Shown here: piece by piece, positions 18,093-26,414 of the stretch
Numbering within the stretch: the first letter of the stretch is position 1
Layout of the letters: every line of letters begins with the position of its first letter
Assembly (NCBI RefSeq): GCF_016093275.1
Contig: NZ_JAEDAK010000007.1
Location: 124,001-188,000, forward strand
Length of the DNA stretch: 64,000 bases
Reading direction: 5' to 3'
Origin: Inhella proteolytica
GTDB taxonomy: Bacteria > Pseudomonadota > Gammaproteobacteria > Burkholderiales > Burkholderiaceae_C
Notes under the pieces: generated by a model
Seen by the model: only the letters and a program-made list of their open reading frames with translations
Told to the model about the DNA's origin: nothing
Database searches by the model: none
Translations under genes and position numbers: made by a program

Positions 18093-20780
18093 ATGCCGGC
18101 CACCATGAGTCTGGCCACCGTTCCTGCCGAGATCGCGATCACCAAGATCCAGGCGCCCAAGCCGCGCAGCAGCGGCTTCCTGGCGCGTGCGCGGATCGAG
18201 GAGCGCCTGGGCCAGGCGCTGCTGCGCCAGCGCCTGGTGCTCGTCACCGCACCGGCTGGCTATGGCAAGACCTCGGTGCTGGCGCACCAGCTGGGTGAAC
18301 TGCCCGCCGGCGTGGCCCATGCCTGGGTGGCGCTGGAGGAGGGCGACGACCTGCAGCGCCTGCTCGAAGCCCTGGTGGCCGCGCTGGAGCCCTACGACCC
18401 GCCCTGGCGCACCGCGCCCGAGGCCCTGGCCACCACCGCCACCCAGCCGGGCCGGCGCGCGGCCGTGGTGAGCGAGCTGGTGAACGCGCTCGATGCCTGC
18501 GAGGTGTCGCATGGCGTGATCGTGCTGGACGACCTGCACCGCGTCAGCGACCCCGAGGCGCTGGAGTTCCTGAAGCTGATGGTGGAGCGCCTGCCTACGC
18601 GCTGGACCCTGGCCGTGGGCACCCGCACCGAGCCGCCGCTGGCCCTGCCGCGCCTGCGCGCGCTGGGCGAGCTGGCCGAGTTCCGCCAGCTGGACCTGGC
18701 CTTCGGCCGCAGCGAGGTGGCGGCCCTGGTGCGCCTGCTCGGCCTGCCCGAGGAACGCGCCGAGGCCCTGTGGGAACGCACCCAGGGCTGGCCGGTGGGC
18801 CTGCGCCTGGCGCTGAACGCCTGGCAGGACGTGGCCCCCGGCACGCAGCGCCTGCCGCCCATCAACCGCCATGTGTTCGACTACCTGGCCGCCGAGGTGC
18901 TGGACCGCCTGCCCGAGCACCTGCGCCGCTTCTTGCTGCGCTGCTCGGTGCTCACCGAACTGGACCCCAAGCGCTGCGCCGCGCTCAGCGGCGAGCCGCG
19001 CTCGGCCGAGCTGCTGGAGGAGATCGAGCGCCTGGGTCTGTTCGCCACCGCCATCGACGGCGAGGACGGCGGGCTCAGTGCCCCGCTGACCCTGCGCCTG
19101 CACGACCTCTTCCGCGCCGCGCTGCTGCACCGCCTGGAGCGCGAGCACCCCGAGGAACTGCCCGGCCTCTTGAAGACCGCCGCCGCGCATGAAAGCGACC
19201 CGGCGCGCAGCGTGCCCCTGCTGGTGCGCGCAGGCGAGCTGCATGGTGCGGCCGAGCTCCTGCTGGCGCAGGGCCACCGCCTGCTCACGCTGGGCGCCGG
19301 CGCGCTGGTGGACCGGCTGCTCGGCCTCTTCCCGCCCGACTTCCAGCAGCGCTGCCCCGATTGGCTGCGCATGCAGGGACTGGCGGCCTGGAACCGCTGG
19401 GATTGGCCCGCCATGCTGGCGGCGATGCAGCAGGCCGAAGCCGCCGCCGCCGGCGACCCGCTGCGCCAGGCGGTGGCGCGCGTCTACCAGGTCATCGCCA
19501 CGCTTTCGCTGGACCGCCTGGAACCCCCTGAGCAGCATCTGCAGGGCTTTGACGAGGCCGCACTGCCGCTCAATGCGCGCGTGGTGTTCCTCTTCACCCA
19601 GGCCTGGTACGCGCTGCAGACCGGCCGGCTCGGCGACGTGGGGCCGCTGCTGCACCGCATGGTGGACCTGCTGGAGCAGACCGATGCACACGAGGTCTGG
19701 TACCAGGTGCTGCCGGTGCCGCGCTTCGTCGGCCTGCCGGGCCAGCCCGGCCTGGGCCATGCCAACGGTGCGCTGCAGCGCTACGCCGAGGGCCTGCTGC
19801 GCATCGCGGCCGATGCCCCGACGCCGCTGCGCGGCATCGCCGTGGTGCAGCAGGGCTGGCTGCTGCTCTGGGCTGGCCGTCTGGACGACGCCGAGGCCGC
19901 GCTGGCGCGTGCCCGTGCCGACGCCCACTGGGCCGGCGAACCGGTGACGGTGCGCGTGCCGCTCAAGGCCCTGACGGCCCTGCTGCGCACTGCCCAGGGC
20001 CGTGGCGACGAGGCGCTCGAAGAGGTGCGCCAGCGCGTCACCGATCTGCCGCGCTCCGGCGGGCTGAACACACGCTGGACCGCGCTCTTTCTGTGGGGCC
20101 GCGTGGCCGTGGCCTTCGGCCGCCTGGATGAATGGCAGGCCTGCCGCGAACAGTTGGACCGGGTGCGTGCCGCCCTGGCCTACGAACCCCTGCTGGGCCG
20201 GGCGGTGCCCGCGCTCGAAGCCTGCGTGATGGGCCAGCGCGCCGCCGAGGTGCCGGCCTGGCAGGCCCTGCTGGAGCAGGAGGAATCCATCGACATCATG
20301 GGCCTGGCCGTGGAAGCGCGGCTGCGCCTGGCCGAGGCCCTGCTGGCCCTGGGCCGACGCGCCGAAGCCGCCGAGGCCCTGCTGCCGCTGCCGGCGCGCA
20401 TCGCCCGCCAGGGCGGGCCCGGTGGCGCGCTGCTGGCGCGCAGCGCGCTGCGCCGCGTGGCCGAGCAGGCCTGGGGCGATCTGCTGCCGGCCGACTTGCA
20501 GGCCCAGCTGCGCCGCTGCGCCGGCCTGGGGGCGCTGCCCCTGGCCGAGCCGCCCAGCCCGCTCAAGCCCGTGCCCGCAGCGGACATCTCGGCCGCGGGC
20601 CTGACGGCGCGCGAACTCGAAATCCTGGAGCGCCTGGCCGCGGGCGAGAGCAACAAGGTCATCGCCCGGGTGTTCGAGCTCAGCCCCTTCACCGTCAAGC
20701 GCCACGTCGCCAACATCCTGGAGAAGCTGGGCGTGCAGTCGCGCGGGCAGGCGGCGGACTGGTTCCGCCGCCGCGCCTGA
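18093..20780 (+). CDS. MalT-like LuxR-family ATP-dependent transcription activator
   Basis: An 895-residue large regulator (LAL/MalT type). The N-terminal STAND-type NTPase carries a Walker A-like APAGYGKTSVL (about 51-61) and a Walker B-like VIVLDDLHR; the middle is a TPR-like helical sensor region; the C-terminus is a LuxR helix-turn-helix (LTARELEILERLAAG, then SPFTVKRHVANILEKLGV). Such proteins oligomerise on binding inducer plus ATP and activate nearby operons. No ribosome site is evident before ATG 18093; ATG 18105 is an equally possible start. It ends one base before the stop codon of the convergent PF10136 gene, with no terminator between. Target genes and inducer are unknown. Confidence 0.88.
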   Translation: MPATMSLATVPAEIAITKIQAPKPRSSGFLARARIEERLGQALLRQRLVLVTAPAGYGKTSVLAHQLGELPAGVAHAWVALEEGDDLQRLLEALVAALEPYDPPWRTAPEALATTATQPGRRAAVVSELVNALDACEVSHGVIVLDDLHRVSDPEALEFLKLMVERLPTRWTLAVGTRTEPPLALPRLRALGELAEFRQLDLAFGRSEVAALVRLLGLPEERAEALWERTQGWPVGLRLALNAWQDVAPGTQRLPPINRHVFDYLAAEVLDRLPEHLRRFLLRCSVLTELDPKRCAALSGEPRSAELLEEIERLGLFATAIDGEDGGLSAPLTLRLHDLFRAALLHRLEREHPEELPGLLKTAAAHESDPARSVPLLVRAGELHGAAELLLAQGHRLLTLGAGALVDRLLGLFPPDFQQRCPDWLRMQGLAAWNRWDWPAMLAAMQQAEAAAAGDPLRQAVARVYQVIATLSLDRLEPPEQHLQGFDEAALPLNARVVFLFTQAWYALQTGRLGDVGPLLHRMVDLLEQTDAHEVWYQVLPVPRFVGLPGQPGLGHANGALQRYAEGLLRIAADAPTPLRGIAVVQQGWLLLWAGRLDDAEAALARARADAHWAGEPVTVRVPLKALTALLRTAQGRGDEALEEVRQRVTDLPRSGGLNTRWTALFLWGRVAVAFGRLDEWQACREQLDRVRAALAYEPLLGRAVPALEACVMGQRAAEVPAWQALLEQEESIDIMGLAVEARLRLAEALLALGRRAEAAEALLPLPARIARQGGPGGALLARSALRRVAEQAWGDLLPADLQAQLRRCAGLGALPLAEPPSPLKPVPAADISAAGLTARELEILERLAAGESNKVIARVFELSPFTVKRHVANILEKLGVQSRGQAADWFRRRA

Positions 20781-22748
20781 TCAGTCGGCGTTCGCCCCCG
20801 CCTGCGGCGGCAGCACGAAGCTCAGCGGCGCGCGGCGCAGGCGCGCGCGCAAGGCCTGCGCAATGCGCCGGCGCTCATGCAGGCGGATGCCGCGCGAGCG
20901 CAGCGCCACGCGGAAGGCCAGCCAGAAGCTCACGCCCACGTTCAGCGCGCCGATGCCTGCCACCGTGACCACGCAGGACCAGAAGGCGGGCTCGTGCAGC
21001 AGGCCGGCCCCCAGGGTGCCCAGGGCCGCGGCCAGCTGGCCGGTGGAAAGCGTCACATGGCGCACGTCCAGCCCCAGGCCGAAGAAGCCGAGCACCACCG
21101 GCACCAGGCCGAGCAGAAAGCCCAGCGAGATGTTGGCGGCCAGGCCCGAGATGTTGCCCCGCCACCAGCGCGCCCAGCGCTGCGCGCGCTCCGGCCCCAG
21201 CAGGGCCTGCAGGCGCGGGTTCCAACGCAGCGCGCTGTCCAGCCGGTGCAGCACGAAGGCGTTCTCGGCCCAGCCGGCGATCAGTGAGCTGCCGAACAGC
21301 AGCACGCCGGTGAAGGCGGCGAACAGCAGGCTGGGGCCGAGCAGGCTCAGGCTGTCCAGCACGTAGCGGGCCTTGGCGGCGTCGATCACCGGTGCCTGGC
21401 CCAGGCCCTGCAGCAGCAGCTGCAGGCCCAGCACCAGTGGCCCGCACACCGCCACGTTGCCGACGATGCCGGCCACCTGCGAGCGGATCAGCGCCGCCAC
21501 GCGGTCCACGAATCCTTCCACCGCCTGCGTCACCTCGGCCTCGTCGCGCAGGCCGCGCAGCGCGGTCAGGCTGTCGGCCAGGGCCGGGGCCGTCATGGCG
21601 GGCTGCTTGGTGGCCACCGTCCAGTGCAGCAGCATCACCAGCACGAAGCTGACGGCGTAGTTCAGCCCGGCCGCAAAGCCGCCCCAGAAGGGGCTGAGCG
21701 CCAGCGCCATGAGCGCGAACTTCAGCACCGTGGTGCCGGCAATCACCAGGCCGCCGCCGGCGGCGCGGCGCAGCATGTCGAAGTACTCGGTGCGGCTGCG
21801 GGTGATGTAGTGCTCGCCGGTCTCGGCGCTGCGCTCGGCGATCTGGCGCGCCAGCAGCTGGAAGTGCTGGCCCAGCAGCGGGCGGATGCCGCGCTGCGCG
21901 CCGCCCAGTTCGATCAGGCGCAGCAACAGGGGCAGGGCGGGGCCACCCAGGGCCAGGTTCAGCAGGGCCTCCAGGCGCTCCAGCCGGCCGTCCAGCTGGT
22001 CCAGCGTGAACACCAGGTCGATCGACACGCCATGGCTTTCCAGGTGCGTGAGCACGCTGGCCGCGGCGCGGCGGCAGGCGTCCAGCAGGGCGCGCAGGTA
22101 GGCGGCGTGCTGCAGGGCCTCGGCCTTGGCGCCTTGCTCCAGCGCCTGGGCCAGCTGGGCCACCGTCAGCGGCAGCTGGCGAAAGGGCTGCGCCTGGCGC
22201 AGGGCCGGATCCATGCGGCCGCGCAGCTCTGCGTCCTGGCCTTCGGCCGCCGCCTCGTTGGCCAGCAGGGCCAGGGCATCGAGCGCCTGGGCGCGGGCGG
22301 GGAAGGCCAGCAGCTCGGCCAGGCGGGCTTCGAGCGGTTTGTCCAGCGTGGCCAGCCAGGCGGCGTCGGCGGGGCGGAAGGCCAGCTCGAACAGGGCACC
22401 GAGCTGGTCGGTGTCGGGCGTGCCGGGCAGCCAGCGCAGCGCGGCGCGGCGGCGCAGCTCGCGCAGCAGCGAGAGGCGGCGCGCCAGCCCGTATTCGGCC
22501 AGCAGGCTGCCGCCGTCGGATTCGCTCCACAGCAGCGCCAGCAGGGCCTGCACGCGCGCGCGCAGTGCGGGTTCGTCGTCCAGGCGCTGCAGCAGCTGCT
22601 GCAGGCGCAGCACGGCCATCTCGGCGCCCTCGTGGCGGCCCGGGCGCAACCAGGCAATCAGCTGCACCAGGGCCAGCTGGCGCTCGGCGCGCACGGCCGC
22701 CGGGTCCAGCCGGGCCAGCAGGGTGTTCAGGGTGGGCAGGGCTTGCAT
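20781..22748 (-). CDS. PF10136-type membrane protein, commonly labelled site-specific recombinase
   Basis: A 655-residue protein matching the family that databases call SpecificRecomb (gonococcal Gcr-like). The N-terminal 360 residues are soluble and helical. The C-terminal part holds about five to seven hydrophobic segments, for example GTTVLKFALMALALSPFWGG, LLFAAFTGVLLFGSSLIAGW and NISLGFLLGLVPVVLGFFGL. No tyrosine- or serine-recombinase signature is visible. The likely start is ATG 22748; the frame is open to 22925, but that extension enters the divergent promoter region. Direct recombinase activity looks doubtful from sequence; an integral membrane role is more consistent with what is seen. 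Confidence 0.75.
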   Translation of the reverse strand: MQALPTLNTLLARLDPAAVRAERQLALVQLIAWLRPGRHEGAEMAVLRLQQLLQRLDDEPALRARVQALLALLWSESDGGSLLAEYGLARRLSLLRELRRRAALRWLPGTPDTDQLGALFELAFRPADAAWLATLDKPLEARLAELLAFPARAQALDALALLANEAAAEGQDAELRGRMDPALRQAQPFRQLPLTVAQLAQALEQGAKAEALQHAAYLRALLDACRRAAASVLTHLESHGVSIDLVFTLDQLDGRLERLEALLNLALGGPALPLLLRLIELGGAQRGIRPLLGQHFQLLARQIAERSAETGEHYITRSRTEYFDMLRRAAGGGLVIAGTTVLKFALMALALSPFWGGFAAGLNYAVSFVLVMLLHWTVATKQPAMTAPALADSLTALRGLRDEAEVTQAVEGFVDRVAALIRSQVAGIVGNVAVCGPLVLGLQLLLQGLGQAPVIDAAKARYVLDSLSLLGPSLLFAAFTGVLLFGSSLIAGWAENAFVLHRLDSALRWNPRLQALLGPERAQRWARWWRGNISGLAANISLGFLLGLVPVVLGFFGLGLDVRHVTLSTGQLAAALGTLGAGLLHEPAFWSCVVTVAGIGALNVGVSFWLAFRVALRSRGIRLHERRRIAQALRARLRRAPLSFVLPPQAGANAD

Positions 22749-22915
22749 GGGGGCGCACCTTAACGGCAATCGCGCGCGCTCGCCCTGTGCCGCTTCCTTC
22801 GGCGCGGCGGCCGAATGCGGCACAGCCTTGCCGCGCTTCACGCGACCGTCACACCGGCTTCCAACACTGCGCGCGCCTTCCACCCCCAGGCCGCTCGCAG
22901 CGGCCGCGCACGCCC

Positions 22916-25570
22916 ATGAATTCACCGCATTCGCGCCGCCGCTTCCTGGCCGCCGGCGCCGCCCTTGGCAGCAGCACGCTGGCGCAGACCCTTCAGCGCG
23001 CCCTGGCCGTGCCAGCCGCGCGCCGCAGCGGCACGCTGGCCGACATCGGCCACATCGTCTTCCTGATGCAGGAGAACCGCAGCTTCGACCACTACTTCGG
23101 CACCCTGGCCGGCGTGCGCGGCTTCAACGACCCGCGCGCCATCCGCCTGCCCTCGGCCAAACCCGTGTGGCACCAACCCCATGGGGCCGCCGAGGTGCTG
23201 CCCTACCACTTCGATGCGCGCGGCACGAACGCGCTGCGCATCGGCCTGAACCACAGTTGGAAGGGCAGCGAGGCCACCTGGAAGGACTGGGCCGCCTGGC
23301 CGGCGCAGAAGGGCCCACGCTGCATGGGCTTCTTCGACCGTCAGGACCTGCCCTTCTATTACGCGCTGGCCGATGCCTTCACCGTCTGCGACGCCTACCA
23401 CTGCTCGGTCTTCGGCCCCACCGACCCGAACCGCCTCTACGCGCTGAGCGGCCACGCCGGCGGCGTGCTCACCGGCATCTCCGACAGCCGGCTCTACAAC
23501 GTCCACAACGGCATCTACAACGCCGACATCGTCAACGACCACCCCAGCGCCCCCGGCATCGCCTGGAGCAGCTACGCCGAGCAGCTGCAAGCCCTGGGCG
23601 TGAGCTGGAAGGTCTACCAGGAGTGGGACAACTACGGCGACAACTACCTGCAGTACTTCCAGCGCTTCCGTGTGGACGCGCAGGGCCGCCGCCTGACACC
23701 CGATTCGCCCTACTACCGCCAGGGCCGCGCATTGGCCCCCGGCTCCACCGCGGCCAATGCGCCCGGCACCAGCGGCCAGTGGCTGATCGACGACTTCCGT
23801 GCCGACCTGCGCGCCGGCCGCCTGCCCGCCGTCAGCTGGATCTGCGCCCCCACCGAGTACTGCGAGCACCCCGCCGAGACCCCGAACGCCGGCGAGCACT
23901 TCACCGCCCGCCTGCTGGCTGCGCTGGCCGAGCACCCCGACACCTGGGCCCGCACCGTGCTCGTGCTCAGCTACGACGAGAACGACGGCTTCTTCGACCA
24001 CCGCCCGCCGCCCATGGCACCGCGCGATGCAGCCCAAGGCCGCAGCAGCTACCCGAACAGCGGCGAGCTTGACCCGGGCCGCGAACCCATCGGCCTGGGC
24101 CCGCGCGTGCCGGCCCTGGTGCTTTCGCCCTGGAGCAAGGGCGGGCGCGTCAACTCCGAGCTGTTCGACCACACGTCGCAGATCCGCCTGCTCGAAGAGT
24201 GGCTCACGCAAGGCCTGGGCCTGCCGCGCGCGGCCGTGCAATGCCCGCACATCAGCCCCTGGCGCCGCGCGGTGTGTGGCGACCTGACCAGCACCCTGAA
24301 CCTGAGCCAGCCCGACGCGCAATGGCCGCAGCAGCTGCCGCGCAGCGCCGTCTACTTCAAGGGCTGGGGCACGGCCGATGCGCTGCCGCCCGCCATCCAG
24401 ACCCTGCCCAGCCAGGAACGCGCGGCCCGCCCGCGCCCGGCCTGCGCCTTGCCCTACCGCGTGGCGGTGGAGGGCGCCATCCAAGGCGATGCCCCGCAGT
24501 TCGCGCTCGACTTCGTCAACAGCGGCACGGCCGCCGCTGCCTTCATCGTCTACAGCGGCCTGCGCGGCGACGGCCCCTGGCACTACAGCGTCGCTCCCGG
24601 GCAGCGCATCGCCCAGGAAGTCTGGAACTGGACCGGCGGCGAGTACCACCTGGCCGTGCAAGGCCCGAACGGCTTTGCGCGCGAGTTCTGGGGCCGCCTG
24701 GGTGCGGGCATGCTGCGCGTGGAGGCAAGCCTCATTGAGCAGCCGCAGGCGCAAGGCGTGCAGCTGCTGCTGCGCAACGGCGGCGGCAGCACCCAGCGCC
24801 TGCAACTGCGCGACTTGGCCTACGGCGACCGCAGCGTGCAGACGATCGAGCTCGCCCCCGGCCAGCAGCGCCTGCTGGCGCGCAGCCTGCTGGCCAGCCA
24901 GGGCTGGTATGACCTCGGCCTGCGCCTGGAGGGCGACCCGCGCTGGTGGCGGCGCCTCAGCGGCCATCTGGAAGGTGCCGGCCTGGATCACAGCGACCCC
25001 GTCCTCAGCGGCCTGGCCCAGGCCGAACCCTCGCCCTGGCCCGCCCCCGCCAGCGGCCCCGCGCCGGTGCAGTTCGCCGCCTCCACGGCGCTGACGCGCG
25101 TGGGCGACAGCGTGCAGCTGAGCTGGCGCGAGCTGCCCGCCGGCCGCACGCATTGGCTGGGCGTCTACCGCAAGGGCCAGACCCCGGGCGTGCAGGGCGC
25201 GCTGAAGTGGAACTACGTTGCCGCCCCGGCCGGCAGCCAGGCCCTGAGCGGCCTGGGGGAGGGCGAGTACTTCATTGGCCTCTTTCTGAACGACGGCTAC
25301 GCCCCCGCCGCCGCCTACCTGCCCCTGCGCGTGCTGCGCCGCGGCGACCTCAACGGCGACGCCCGCATTGACGCCACCGACCGCGAAGCCCAGCGCGCCG
25401 CCCTGGGCAGCTGCGCCGGCCAGCCGCGCTACCAGCCGCTCGCCGACTTCGACGGCGACGCTTGCATCACCCAGGCCGACTACCGCGCCTGGTACGAGAT
25501 CTTTGCCAAGGAAGCCCAGCCATGTACCCCATCGCCCGCACGCTGCTGGCACCCTTGCTGGTGCTGCTGA
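22916..25570 (+). CDS. Tat-exported phospholipase C with C-terminal dockerin-like domain
   Basis: An 884-residue enzyme of the PlcN/PlcH phosphoesterase family, which splits the headgroup from phospholipids such as phosphatidylcholine. A twin-arginine signal (SRRRFLAAGAALG) is followed by the phosphoesterase domain with MQENRSFDHYFG near residues 50-61, two beta-rich PLC C-terminal repeats (about 515-600 and 605-690), and an Ig-like segment (about 715-805). Unusually, it ends in a dockerin-like pair of calcium loops: DLNGDARIDATD (811-822) and DFDGDACITQAD (844-855), with acidic or Asn residues at positions 1, 3, 5 and 12. Ordinary PlcN proteins stop before this. Start ATG 22916 gives the twin-arginine leader; the frame stays open upstream to 22565. 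The last 49 bases overlap the next gene, a cohesin-like PEP-CTERM protein. Confidence 0.87.
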   Translation: MNSPHSRRRFLAAGAALGSSTLAQTLQRALAVPAARRSGTLADIGHIVFLMQENRSFDHYFGTLAGVRGFNDPRAIRLPSAKPVWHQPHGAAEVLPYHFDARGTNALRIGLNHSWKGSEATWKDWAAWPAQKGPRCMGFFDRQDLPFYYALADAFTVCDAYHCSVFGPTDPNRLYALSGHAGGVLTGISDSRLYNVHNGIYNADIVNDHPSAPGIAWSSYAEQLQALGVSWKVYQEWDNYGDNYLQYFQRFRVDAQGRRLTPDSPYYRQGRALAPGSTAANAPGTSGQWLIDDFRADLRAGRLPAVSWICAPTEYCEHPAETPNAGEHFTARLLAALAEHPDTWARTVLVLSYDENDGFFDHRPPPMAPRDAAQGRSSYPNSGELDPGREPIGLGPRVPALVLSPWSKGGRVNSELFDHTSQIRLLEEWLTQGLGLPRAAVQCPHISPWRRAVCGDLTSTLNLSQPDAQWPQQLPRSAVYFKGWGTADALPPAIQTLPSQERAARPRPACALPYRVAVEGAIQGDAPQFALDFVNSGTAAAAFIVYSGLRGDGPWHYSVAPGQRIAQEVWNWTGGEYHLAVQGPNGFAREFWGRLGAGMLRVEASLIEQPQAQGVQLLLRNGGGSTQRLQLRDLAYGDRSVQTIELAPGQQRLLARSLLASQGWYDLGLRLEGDPRWWRRLSGHLEGAGLDHSDPVLSGLAQAEPSPWPAPASGPAPVQFAASTALTRVGDSVQLSWRELPAGRTHWLGVYRKGQTPGVQGALKWNYVAAPAGSQALSGLGEGEYFIGLFLNDGYAPAAAYLPLRVLRRGDLNGDARIDATDREAQRAALGSCAGQPRYQPLADFDGDACITQADYRAWYEIFAKEAQPCTPSPARCWHPCWCC

Positions 25571-26184
25571 TCCAGTTGGCCACCCCCGCCACGGCCGCCC
25601 CCACGCTGCGCCTGCAAGGCCCTGAGTCGTTGTTACCTGGCCAGAATTTCTCGCTGCAGCTCCGGCTCGACCAGCCTTTTGACGGCCTGCCGCCCGGCGA
25701 CGCGCTGCTGTTCTTTGGCCTGCAGCTGCAGCTCAACGGCCTGCACCTCCTCGGCTTCGAGCCCGCACCCGGCTGGAGCGACGACAGCCCCTGGCTGGGG
25801 CCTGATGTGATCGCTGCCTCGCGCTTTCCTGGTCTGGTCGATTTCGGTCAGTCGAGCGAGGTGTTGGGGTGGCTGCGCTTCGAGGTGCTGCAGCCGGGGG
25901 CCGTGGTGGTGGATCTGGCCGCTGCGGCGGGGGAGCTCAGCTTGGGCCTGGGGTATTGGCACGGTGGGAGCTTGGCGGCGGGGGCGCGGTGGGAAGGGGT
26001 GGCTGTTCCGGAACCCGGTGGGGTGGGGTTGCTGTGCTTCGCGCTCTTGGCTGCTTGGTTGGGGACGAGGCGTCGAGCGGGGTTGATGGCGCGCTGCGTG
26101 ACAGCCCGTGGGGTCTTCAACCCCACACCCCGACCCGCATTTCTTTGTCTTGCCAAAGAAACGCGGGGCAAAGAATGGCGCTGA
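25522..26184 (+). CDS. Cohesin-like PEP-CTERM surface protein
   Basis: A 220-residue exported protein. A Sec signal peptide (about 1-25, ending ATAA) precedes a single beta-rich domain with a cohesin-like pattern: a leading strand, LLPGQNFSLQLRLD, FFGLQLQLNGLHLLGFEPAPGW, then LGWLRFEVLQPGAVVVDLAAA. A PEP-CTERM sorting signal follows (VPEPGGVGLLCFALLAAWLG, then TRRRA), which an exosortase would process. The ATG lies inside the end of the phospholipase gene, preceded by AAGGAAG, so the two are probably translationally coupled. The cohesin assignment is by pattern, not by search; the PEP-CTERM call is firm. Odd point: about 34 residues follow the Arg cluster, where such proteins normally end; this tail is encoded by repeat-like DNA. 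Confidence 0.72.
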   Translation: MYPIARTLLAPLLVLLIQLATPATAAPTLRLQGPESLLPGQNFSLQLRLDQPFDGLPPGDALLFFGLQLQLNGLHLLGFEPAPGWSDDSPWLGPDVIAASRFPGLVDFGQSSEVLGWLRFEVLQPGAVVVDLAAAAGELSLGLGYWHGGSLAAGARWEGVAVPEPGGVGLLCFALLAAWLGTRRRAGLMARCVTARGVFNPTPRPAFLCLAKETRGKEWR

Positions 26185-26414
26185 ATGCACGCAGCCGGCC
26201 TCGGGCCGGCTGCGACTGCACGGCTGGCTCACATGGCTCCCACACCCCTCCTGGGACTGCGAAAACCTGCCCGCTAAGCTGGCCGGAGTACCGGCCGACT
26301 AGACCACCGCAAACCATCGCGGGCTCTCTGCGATGAATGAACCCCCAACGAGCGCCGAGCCGGCCATTGCGCTGGTTGGGGGTCTGTTCTTCGGAGCGCC
26401 GAGGGCGGAAAACC
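26185..26414. other. Hairpin-dense intergenic patch
   Basis: No gene seen. It holds a chain of perfect inverted repeats: GCAGCCGGCC/GGCCGGCTGC (26191-26213), GGCCGG/CCGGCC (26281-26296), CATCGC/GCGATG (26315-26335), and CCCCCAAC..AGCGC/GCGCT..GTTGGGGG (26342-26382). Two more lie just upstream inside the preceding coding tail: GTGGGGT/ACCCCAC (26108-26126) and TTTCTTTG/CAAAGAAA (26140-26161). The last one, followed by TCTGTTCTT, could terminate transcription rightward. Confidence 0.7.

Noticed and set aside
22565-22915. N-terminal extension of the phospholipase C
   Set aside because: It would overlap the divergent gene and hide the twin-arginine signal that starts at ATG 22916.
26342-26382. 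attC-like integron site downstream of the low-GC orphan gene
   Set aside because: CCCCCAAC/GTTGGGGG resembles core sites and sits at the right place, but the outer bases do not fit RYYYAAC/GTTRRRY, the element is shorter than usual, and no integrase is present.
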